DNA from: DASYQD01 sp963846495 | GTDB lineage: Bacteria; Acidobacteriota; Thermoanaerobaculia; Multivoradales; JAIOJS01 | Direction: 5' to 3' | Length of the DNA stretch: 64,000 bases | Assembly: GCA_963846495.1 (NCBI GenBank) | Contig: CAWJWP010000023.1 | Coordinates: forward strand, 39,574 to 103,573 | In this document: in pieces, positions 9,804 to 16,595 of the stretch | How positions within the stretch are numbered: the first letter of the stretch is position 1 | Layout of the letters: every line of letters starts with the position of its first letter | The notes under the pieces: model-generated | What the model was told of the DNA's origin: nothing | Seen by the model: the letters and a program-made list of their open reading frames with translations, nothing else | Database searches by the model: none | Made by a program: the position numbers and the translations under genes

Positions 9804-9891
9804 ACCTCCTAACGGGAACACCCGGTGAGAGGTCTCGCCTCCAGGCGGCGCTGGCCTCGTCCCGGGTAGCTGGGCCGGGACGGTCCCGACC
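9804..9891 (-). promoter_or_regulatory. attenuator: alternative leader hairpins with sequestered aroDE ribosome-binding site
   Basis: Between the leader peptide stop and aroDE the RNA can form several helices. Hairpin 1 (9873-9891) has 7 pairs including one G-U and a 5-nt loop. Hairpin 2 has a perfect 7-bp stem, 9859-9865 with 9875-9881, and a 9-nt loop. They share 9875-9881 and so exclude each other. A small hairpin lies at 9836-9847. A terminal stem pairs 9829-9833 with 9804-9808, which is the GGAGG of aroDE, and encloses a CGGG/CCCG hairpin (9813-9824). No U-run follows, so control is more likely at translation than by intrinsic termination. The pairings are visible; the switching is inferred. 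Confidence 0.65.
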
Positions 9892-9896
9892 GCGCC

Positions 9897-9992
9897 CTAG
9901 ACGTAAGGCTGCGCGTAAGGCCACCAGCAACGGACGGCGATCCGGGATTCGTTCCCGCGACGCGCATCGGTGCTGGCGTGGCTCATCGTCAT
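9897..9992 (-). CDS. trpL: trp leader peptide (attenuation), 31 codons
   Basis: A short frame on the operon transcript begins with ATG at 9990-9992 or a second ATG at 9984-9986, preceded by GAGG, and stops with TAG at 9897-9899. It ends CWWPYAQPYV, with tandem Trp codons at 9921-9926 followed by two Tyr codons. It lies about 15 nt downstream of the -10 box and 6 nt upstream of mutually exclusive hairpins. This is the classical layout of ribosome-mediated trp attenuation. The Tyr codons could let tyrosine supply matter too, fitting an operon that also makes shikimate and chorismate precursors. A chance WW pair here is unlikely, but the peptide has no homolog I can name. Confidence 0.8.
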   Translation of the reverse strand: MTMSHASTDARRGNESRIAVRCWWPYAQPYV

Positions 9993-10013
9993 CGGCCTCG
10001 TCGTAGCGCGCGG

Positions 10014-10042
10014 ATTACAGCGCGCGCAGCGAGGGCTGTCAA
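10014..10042 (-). promoter_or_regulatory. sigma70-type promoter of the aro/trp operon
   Basis: On the minus strand a perfect -35 box TTGACA (10037-10042) is followed by a 17-bp spacer and a -10 box TGTAAT (10014-10019, 5 of 6). Transcription should start near 10007, giving a leader of about 210 nt before aroDE that contains the WW leader peptide and its hairpins. Confidence 0.8.
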
Positions 10043-10051
10043 GGCGAACGG

Positions 10052-10070
10052 CGCCGCGGCCGCCGCGGCG
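10052..10070. terminator. GC-rich hairpin between the TIR module and the trp promoter
   Basis: A perfect 8-bp stem (CGCCGCGG / CCGCGGCG) with a 3-nt loop lies just downstream of the TIR-SLOG gene on its strand and upstream of the aro/trp -35 box. It could end TIR-module transcripts, but no U-tract follows, so terminator function is uncertain. Confidence 0.35.
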
Positions 10071-10135
10071 ACATGCCTCGCCGCGCAGGCTGTGCGAACG
10101 GTTTGCGGTAGTGCTCGCGGTCGAAATTCCGCCAT

Positions 10136-11227
10136 CTACTCCGTCCTTTGAACGAAGGAGACAAGGCGTTGGCAGACATCGGGGTTCCAGATCCTGTCCT
10201 CCGCCGTGACTGGAAAGTGACTCTCGTGATGGGCCTCAGCGTACAACGCCTGCCCATATCCCAGGAGGTTCGGGATCGAACATATCCTCAACCCCAGCTG
10301 GCGTGCAGCTCTGACTTCCTCTTCGGTGCCCCGGTTGCCGCCGAGCACCAAGAGGCACTCGGTCGGCAACAGATAGCCCTTGCGCAGGTCCATCAGCCAG
10401 GCGTCGATGTAACTTCTTTTCGCCTGAGCCGCCTGATCATCACCAAACATACGGTCGATTGCGTAAAGGCCCGCGATGCGGAAACGATCTCTGCTGAGGC
10501 CGCTGCCAGACATGATCAGCTCCAGAACGGTTTCCTGGACAATCTTCCCCACGTCCGGAACTTCTGGACAAGACATGACACTGAACCCAGCGCCGAGCAG
10601 CGCGAGCGTGATGTCTCGCGTGATGAGGCGAAGCGTGGCTTCTCCCGTGCGATCGGATGCGTGCTCTATCGTGATGGCAGGCCGGTAGACATCGCCCTCC
10701 GGACGACTGCCCGCAATGAAGACCCACCGGCTCCGCGCGAGACGGGCGACTTGCCGGAGCTCATCGCTCTTGATGAGCACCTTTTCGAGGACCGTCCCAA
10801 TGCCGGATCTCCGTGCCGGATCGTACCCTTCGAGGACGCTCAGGACTAGATTGCAAAGCTGCTCCTCGTCGAACAGGTCATAGGTAAGGACGTTCCCCAA
10901 AGGAAGCTGGGTAAGGTCCCCCATACTGACGGCCATGACTCGCCCGGGGATCTTGCGAAGCCCGCAGGCGTCAGCAGCTCCCGATTCATAGAGGACCCAT
11001 GGCTTTTTGAGCGAGGACGGCGTCAACAGCGGGACGAAACAGCTGCTGTTCCGGATCGCGTTGTGAAGCTCCCTTTCCCATTCCGGCGTACCCGCCTTCT
11101 TGAGTGCCTCGTCAGCCACGAACACGGGCAAGTCGACAACCGCGAGCAGCCGTTGCACGGCCTCGACGAGCGCCAGATCGGGATGAGCATAGCTGAGAAA
11201 CGCCGCGTATCCCTTGGGCTCTGTCAT
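10136..11227 (-). CDS. TIR domain protein with C-terminal SLOG-like domain (putative defence effector)
   Basis: 363 aa, no signal peptide or membrane segment. Residues about 6-135 form a TIR domain: YAAFLSYAHPD, DLPVFVADEAL, SSCFVPLLTPSSLKKPWVLYES. Glu81 in the WxxxE context is the expected NADase catalytic residue. Residues about 165-330 look like a Rossmann/SLOG ligand-binding domain: WVFIAGSRPE at the first strand and VLGGNRGTEEEVRAARQLG, resembling the GG-x-GT-xEE loop of LOG/SLOG proteins. TIR and SLOG domains are known in Thoeris-type immunity, where SLOG senses a TIR-made nucleotide. Having both in one chain suggests a self-contained sensor-effector. It overlaps the upstream lipoyl-TIR gene by 4 bp (ATGA). 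GC and codon use are clearly less extreme than in the flanking operons, consistent with horizontal transfer. Function is inferred. Confidence 0.75.
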   Translation of the reverse strand: MTEPKGYAAFLSYAHPDLALVEAVQRLLAVVDLPVFVADEALKKAGTPEWERELHNAIRNSSCFVPLLTPSSLKKPWVLYESGAADACGLRKIPGRVMAVSMGDLTQLPLGNVLTYDLFDEEQLCNLVLSVLEGYDPARRSGIGTVLEKVLIKSDELRQVARLARSRWVFIAGSRPEGDVYRPAITIEHASDRTGEATLRLITRDITLALLGAGFSVMSCPEVPDVGKIVQETVLELIMSGSGLSRDRFRIAGLYAIDRMFGDDQAAQAKRSYIDAWLMDLRKGYLLPTECLLVLGGNRGTEEEVRAARQLGLRICSIPNLLGYGQALYAEAHHESHFPVTAEDRIWNPDVCQRLVSFVQRTE

Positions 11228-12285
11228 TTTTTATGACCGGGAAAGCTCGAATCCAGCGTCGCAGGGAGAATCTTGCCACAGGCCTTTGCCATCTCCTCTC
11301 CAATGCTGGCATCGGGGTCGTAGCTAGCGACTACGAGATCCTCCAGAAAATGGAATACCTCGTTCTGGGCCTTGATGATGCGAACGTGTTCACGACCCAG
11401 CTTGGCGAGGAAGATTCCGATCGTGCAGATCAGCAGATCGCGGACACGGAGGCCGAGCAGCTGCCGCGACTGGTCCTCACGCGCACCGATGACAAAGACG
11501 GCGTAGTCGTATCTTGCAGGTGCCTCCAAGAGTGCGGGAAGAGAGGTGCTCTTCGGATCGGAGAACGCCGCGTCCTCCAACCAGACCGTGCTCCGGACGT
11601 GCGGTCCGATCTGCTCCTGGATACTGTTGGCATACGCGACGTTGGCCCTGGACGACCCGATGAACATTCGCGGGCGTGAGACGATCTCCCGGACGTGGTC
11701 GAAGTGAGAGAGCAAACCTGGCAGTGTCGTCTCCACGTGGTGGACGACCTCCGCTCGCTTCTCGCTGTTAGCGTCCAGATCCAGTTGGAAACGGCGGATG
11801 CGGTTTATGCAGCTCCAAGTCTTGTACATGGTGCCCTGAAGCTCATTGATGGTGTTCTCGCCGAGACGTCTGAGGAACAGACCGCGCAGCTCTCGGGCTG
11901 ATTCCAGCAACTTGCGAAACAGGGGCAACAAACTCTCGAAGGCCAAACCGCCCGAGGCGGCCCCCATGCAAAGCACGTCCACGTCCAGCTTCTGAAGGTT
12001 TCTGACTGCCATGTAGATCGTGTACTCGGCCTGGCTATACGGGTCGGTTGAGAAGAATGTCGCGATCTTGTCTCCAACGGCGACCTTATCGCCCCTCTTT
12101 ACGTAGAGCACACCGACAATGCCTGAGACAGGTGCACCCAGCTCGAAATCAACTTTTTCGGTCGATAACTCCAGGAATTCTTGTTCCGTTTCGACCGGGT
12201 CGCCGCTCGAAACGAGAATCAACGTAACGGTAGCTTCTCCGGCTGCTTCGCCCCATGGCGGCATGTAGAAATCCATTGTGGCCAT
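11224..12285 (-). CDS. E2-type lipoyl domain fused to a TIR-like domain (putative defence partner)
   Basis: 353 aa. Residues 1-78 resemble the lipoyl domain of 2-oxoacid dehydrogenase E2: MPPWGEAAGEATVTLILVSSGDPVE, then LSTEKVDFELGAPVSGIVG with Lys44 at the lipoyl-lysine position, then VKRGDKVAVGDKIA. Residues about 80-200 are a helical linker. Residues about 205-305 resemble the Cap12/Pycsar-type TIR-like family: RPRMFIGSSRANVAYANSIQ, YDYAVFVIGARED, and RVRDLLICTIGIFLAKLGREHV. In the last motif the family usually has RDNVxFExG; the Glu position is Thr288 here, so this TIR may be catalytically dead. The ATG at 12283-12285 has GGGAG 5 nt upstream. It is the first gene of a two-gene operon with the TIR-SLOG gene. 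I know of no characterised system with this fusion. Confidence 0.7.
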   Translation of the reverse strand: MATMDFYMPPWGEAAGEATVTLILVSSGDPVETEQEFLELSTEKVDFELGAPVSGIVGVLYVKRGDKVAVGDKIATFFSTDPYSQAEYTIYMAVRNLQKLDVDVLCMGAASGGLAFESLLPLFRKLLESARELRGLFLRRLGENTINELQGTMYKTWSCINRIRRFQLDLDANSEKRAEVVHHVETTLPGLLSHFDHVREIVSRPRMFIGSSRANVAYANSIQEQIGPHVRSTVWLEDAAFSDPKSTSLPALLEAPARYDYAVFVIGAREDQSRQLLGLRVRDLLICTIGIFLAKLGREHVRIIKAQNEVFHFLEDLVVASYDPDASIGEEMAKACGKILPATLDSSFPGHKK

Positions 12286-12650
12286 GGCACTCCCGGCGCC
12301 CCCACGCTCATCACCACGAGGAGCAGCATGCGCCGCCCGTCGGACGTCCGCGGAGGTCTAACCTGGTTCAGGAAGCTTCAACAAAAGCCGCTCACGCGCA
12401 CGAACAATTGTACAAGAACCGCACGCTCTCGACCCCGCTGGAGGTCGCAGCGCCTTCACGTGATTGGGGAAGTGGCGCGTATCTGATTCGGGCATTGGCA
12501 GACGCGTCGAGGGCTGCATGACGGGGCGTTCGGATCGCACTCCTACGGGAACAACGTGACGGAAAGAGGCGCGGACGGTGCAATTCCCCAGCAGACGGAG
12601 GCAGCGCAGGTCGCGCAAGATCCGTGCTCCCAAGAATTCAGACTAGGACA
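12286..12650. other. intergenic region upstream of the TIR module
   Basis: No convincing gene. It lies between the lipoyl-TIR start and the stop of the catalase-like gene, both on the minus strand, so the TIR-module promoter should be here. A weak match on the minus strand is TTGTTG followed after 17 bp by TTAGAC. There are no strong inverted repeats. GC is intermediate between the TIR module and the host genes. Confidence 0.4.
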
Positions 12651-13748
12651 CTACCGGTTTGCGCCGTCGGCTGCGTCGCGTCTACTTTTCAACTCCACCG
12701 TGCTGCCCGGGTTGTTGACGTCGTCGCGCCAGCGCGGATGGTGGAAGTGAATCACCCGATCGCCGTTGAACGAGGCCACCGCTTCGGTGAAGGTCATCGT
12801 GCCCACGAAGCGCCAGCCGGTGATCTCGCGGTACTCCCTGAACGCAGGGTTGCCCTTGGTGACTCCCGTGTCGGAGGTCTCGATGCGGAACACCAGCGTG
12901 CGCTTCGGCGCCGGATCGCCGCGGTCGTAGATCTGCGCCATGATCTCGTCGCGGAAGTCGAGGTCGTCGCCGGGCGTGACCGGCTGCCGTGGATCCATCG
13001 TCAACTGCATGAACAGCGGCGAGCGCGTCGGCTCGTCGCGCGGCTTCCCCAGCTCGGCGATCTGGTAAACCTGCCGGAACGTCGGCTGCGTCTCGGCGAC
13101 GTTGAGCGCCAGGCCGGTGGCGATCAGGATCGGCGCGCCGAGGCCGCGCTTGAGCGGCGTCGTGTTGGGCGCGTTGCGCAAGGCGGCGGCGTTGACGTTG
13201 GGGGTGTCCTCGCCGCCGATGTCCTCCTGGGTGATGAAGCTCGCCGTCGGCAGGCGGTCGGCGTGCTCCGGGTCGGTCGTCGGGTAGATGCGGCCGACCA
13301 TCGACAGCGAGCGCGTGTGGCCGCGCCGCGTCTCGGTACAGCAGGTCGAGTAGCGGGCGATCACCAGGCCGCGGCTGCCGCGGCGGAAGTAGCCGGTGTA
13401 CGGCGTCTCTTCGGCGATCTCCCACAGGCCGGTGAGGCAGATGCCGTTGGCATGGAGGAGGCGGCGATAGCCCTTGCGGTCCGGCCCCCAGCGCAGGTCG
13501 GCCTGCGACGCCAGCGTGCGCTTGGCGGCGGAAAGGAGGAGCCACGGCTTGCCGAACGGCAGCAGGCCGCGCAACGCGCCCCACAGCGTCACCGGGAAGC
13601 GCTCGAAGGGCCGCTCTCCCGCGGCGCCCCACACGCGCTGATACGGGTTGGCCCAGATCGCCTGGCGCACTTCCGAGAAGCGCGAGCCGGCGAAGGCCTG
13701 GTCGTCGGCGGCGAGCCCTTCGATGCCGAAGCCGTTGTCGTCGCTCAT
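12651..13748 (-). CDS. catalase-superfamily-like protein
   Basis: 365 aa. The central part resembles the heme face of catalases: GYRRLLHANGICLTG (an R..HA.G context for the distal His), TGYFRRGSRGLVIARYST (compare G.F..G...v..RFST) and RRGHTRSLSMVGRIYPT. It is shorter than a typical 480-aa monofunctional catalase and lacks an obvious proximal RxxxY heme-Tyr motif. It may therefore be a catalase-like peroxidase/allene-oxide-synthase relative, or a divergent protein that shares only part of the fold. The ATG at 13746-13748 was chosen because the upstream extension of the frame is low-complexity arginine-rich. It is divergent from the membrane glycosyltransferase gene. Confidence 0.5.
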   Translation of the reverse strand: MSDDNGFGIEGLAADDQAFAGSRFSEVRQAIWANPYQRVWGAAGERPFERFPVTLWGALRGLLPFGKPWLLLSAAKRTLASQADLRWGPDRKGYRRLLHANGICLTGLWEIAEETPYTGYFRRGSRGLVIARYSTCCTETRRGHTRSLSMVGRIYPTTDPEHADRLPTASFITQEDIGGEDTPNVNAAALRNAPNTTPLKRGLGAPILIATGLALNVAETQPTFRQVYQIAELGKPRDEPTRSPLFMQLTMDPRQPVTPGDDLDFRDEIMAQIYDRGDPAPKRTLVFRIETSDTGVTKGNPAFREYREITGWRFVGTMTFTEAVASFNGDRVIHFHHPRWRDDVNNPGSTVELKSRRDAADGANR

Positions 13749-13932
13749 GGCGCGGCAGCCTCGCCGGCGCCGCGGTGGAGGGCCCAGCCCACGGCCTCGC
13801 TGTCGCTCGAGCGCCACGAAGACCTGGCGCTCGCCGCTGCGCGGCGCCGCGGGTCCCTACCGATCGTGAGCGAATGGACGAGGGAAAGAACCCTGAGAGC
13901 CATGTCTCACCCCCCACCAGATCAGCTGAAAT
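13749..13932. other. divergent intergenic region
   Basis: Separates the catalase-like gene (minus) from the membrane glycosyltransferase (plus) and must hold promoters for both. I see no strong sigma70 boxes or inverted repeats. Confidence 0.4.
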
Positions 13933-15605
13933 GTGCGGGCAGTATACGGGCGCTGCGCCGTCGCTGCAAACGCGTCTCAGCGGTCGGCCTATCATGCGCG
14001 CATCCTCGACGATGCCTCTCGCCCCGCGCCCGCCGCCGACACGCGGGCCGCGCTCCGGCCGCGGGTCGCCCTGCTCGCCGCCGTGTTGTTGGTGCTCCAC
14101 GCGGCGCTGGCGATCGGTTCGATGTGGGAGTCGTCGCCGACCTTCGACGAGGTGAGCCACCTGCCAGCCGGGCTCGCCATCGTCAGGACCGGCGAGGTGC
14201 GGCTCAACCGCGAGCACCCGCCGCTGGTGAAGGAGCTCGCCGGCTTGGCTGCGTCCACGCAGCGGCCGCGCCTGCCGCTCGACGGCGACGCGTACGCGCG
14301 CGCCGACCAGTGGCGCTTCGGCCGCGAGGTGACCTACGGCGGCGGCAACGACACCATGGCGATGCTGCGCGCCGGCCGGCTGCCCGTCGTCGCGCTCTCG
14401 CTGCTCGCCGCGGCGGTGTGCTTCGTCTGGGCGCGGCAGCGCTTCGGCGACGCGGCCGGCCTCGCGGCGCTCGTGCTCTACGCCTTCTCGCCGATCGCGC
14501 TCGCCCATGGCGCGCTGGTGACGACCGATGCCGCAGCGGCGCTTGGAGTTGTGGCCACGATGTGGCTCTGGTGGCGCGCCACGCGCGGCGAGCGCCACGG
14601 ATGGCTCGCCTATGCGTTCTGCGGCCTCGCGCTCGGCGCGGCGCTGGCGGCGAAGCTCAGCGCCGTGCTGCTGCTGCCGATGATGCTCCTCTGCGACCTG
14701 CTCGCCAACGGCGCTCGCGACTGCGCCGGCGGCTGCTCGGCTGGCTGGTCGTCGCCGCTGCCGCGCTCGTCGTCCTCGACCTCGCTTACCTGTCGCTCGC
14801 CGCGCCGCTGCAATACGTCGCGGACGCACGGCTCCTCTACGCCAACAGCCTGCCCGGCTACCGCGCCTACCTCGCCGGCGACTTCGCGCCGCGCTTCCCG
14901 CAGTACTTCCTCGTCGCCATGGCGGTGAAGAGCACGCCCGTCGAGCTGCTGGCGATCGCCGGCGGGCTCGCGCTCGCCTGGGCGCGCCGCCGCGAGCGTT
15001 GGCGTGACGACGTCTACCTGTGGCTGCCGGCGCTCGGCTGGATCGCCGCGATGTCGGCGCTCGCCGTCGACATCGGCGTGCGCTACGTGCTCCCCGCCTA
15101 CCCGCTGCTGTTCGTCCTCGGCGGCGCGCTCGCGCCCGAGCTGCTGCGCGCCCATCGCCTCGCGCGCTTCGCGCCGCAGCTGCTCGCCGCCATCCTCCTG
15201 GCGCACGCCCTCGAGGCCGTCGTCGTCTTCCCCGGCTACCTTTCCTACTTCAACCGCTTCGCCGGCGGCCGCGGCGCCGGCGTGCGTTGGCTCGACGACT
15301 CCAACCTCGACTGGGGGCAGAGCCTCTACCGGCTGCCGCAGTGGCTGGCGGCGCGCGGCATCCACCGCGCACGCGTGCTGCCGATGTCGGACGTCACGGT
15401 GCCCATGCAAGGGCACGGCGTGACGCTCGAGCCGATGCTCGCCTCCGACTGGGAGCGGCCGCGCCCGGGCGCCTACGCCATCTCCGCCCACCAGCTCGTG
15501 CGCGGTCTCGAGCGCGCCGAGCGCGGCGGAGCCACCGACTGGCTCCGCCGCTACCGGCCCGCCGACACCTTCGACGGCAGCATCTACCTCTTCGTCGTCC
15601 GTTAG
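13933..15605 (+). CDS. membrane glycosyltransferase, GT39/ArnT-like (one frameshift as assembled)
   Basis: Polytopic membrane protein of the dolichyl-/undecaprenyl-phosphate sugar-using GT-C type. The N-terminal part has a first membrane helix (VALLAAVLLVLHAALAIGS), then SPTFDEVSHLPAGLAIV with the acidic loop-1 motif and LNREHPPLVKELAGL. Many hydrophobic helices follow. The C-terminal part has PGYLSYFNRFAGG and DDSNLDWGQSLYRLP, typical of bacterial glycosyltransferase-39-like proteins. The sense changes frame at about 14720-14728, after CDLLANGA, and resumes as LRRRLLGWLVVAAAAL; one missing base explains it. The start is uncertain: the GTG at 13933 is the first in frame. The stop overlaps the convergent S74 gene by 4 bp. 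Confidence 0.7.
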
Positions 15606-16517
15606 CGCTGCTGGGCGAGCTCCGCGATCAGCCGCTCGAGCGCCGCGACGCGCTCTTCGAGCGACGCGATCTTGCGGTCCTTCTCGCTCACCACCTGGTC
15701 GAGGCCCTTGGATCGCCAGCAGCGCGACGCCGGCCTGGTCGCTGGCGGCGATGTGCTTGTCGTCGGCGCCGAGGCCGAAGGCGCGATAGAAGTCCTCGGC
15801 CATCGGACCGACGTGCCGCACCTCGCTGTCGGCGCGGTAGCTCCAGAACGACAGCGGCATCGCGGTCACCAGACCGAGCGCCGCGCGCGGATCGGCGGCG
15901 GCGAAGTTGGTCTTGATGGCGCGGCTCGAGCCCTGGCTCAGCAGGCCGGCGATCTCCATGTTGCCGGCGGCATCGACCTGGACGGCGCGGAAGCCGGCGC
16001 TCGCGAGCTCGATGCCGAACCCCGCGGCGTCGTTGATCACCCGCCACGAGCTCGAGCCGGTGGTGGTGAGACGCATCTCGGAGGTGCCGGACGCCTCGAC
16101 GTCGAGCCGAGCATCGGGCGAGCTCGTGCCGATGCCGACGCGGCCGATGTTGCTGATGAAGAGCGAGTTGGTCGGCGCGGCGCCGCGGATGGTGAAGGGC
16201 ACGGTGACCGCCGTCGCGTCCTCGATCGAGAAGCGGTTGACGCCGCCCGAAAACGAGTCGTTGGCGGTGAGCCGCCAGTCGGTCGACGCGAAGCCGGCAC
16301 TCGTGCTGGTGTCCTCGAACAGCAGCCGCGTGTTGTTGTGCTTGAGCTTGAGGTTGTCGAGACCGCCTTCGCCGGCGGCCGAGCAGTCGGTGCCGACGCA
16401 CTCTCTGCCGATGACGATGAGGTCGTCGTTGATCACTTCCTGCGCCGAGGCCACGAGCGAAGTGGAAAGCGTCACAGCGACGCCGATCACAAGGTTCATG
16501 AGACGAATTCGATGCAT
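15602..16517 (-). CDS. secreted protein with C-terminal endosialidase-type (S74) intramolecular chaperone (one frameshift as assembled)
   Basis: A signal peptide (MHRIRLMNLVIGVAVTLSTS to SAQ) is followed by a beta-rich stalk, GRVGIGTSSPDARLDVEASG, typical of tail-fibre-like proteins. The C-terminal chaperone follows: SSRAIKTNF, with the Ser and Lys of the self-cleavage dyad, then PLSFWSYRADSEVRHVGPMA and DQAGVALLAIQG. The frame breaks at about 15705-15711, inside GVALLAIQG-LDQVV. One extra base restores a C-terminal coiled coil (EKDRKIASLEERVAALERL) ending at TAA 15602-15604. AAGGAG lies 7 nt before the ATG. The S74 domain trimerises the stalk and then cleaves itself off. There are no phage genes nearby, so this is probably a chromosomal surface fibre. 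Confidence 0.78.
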
Positions 16518-16595
16518 GGTTTTTCTCCTTCATCCTGGAGGAGCGGAAAGCGCGGTGCGAAGGGCTCAGGGTGCCGGTGGTAGCATCCCGCCCCC

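Noticed and set aside
9804..9891. T-box or known riboswitch class in the aro/trp leader
   Set aside because: The GGGTGTTCCCG segment recalls the T-box tRNA-acceptor motif but lacks the conserved TGGN bulge and specifier loop; the WW leader peptide is a better explanation.
15602..16517. Prophage tail-fibre gene
   Set aside because: It has a signal peptide and no phage structural, integrase or lysis genes nearby.
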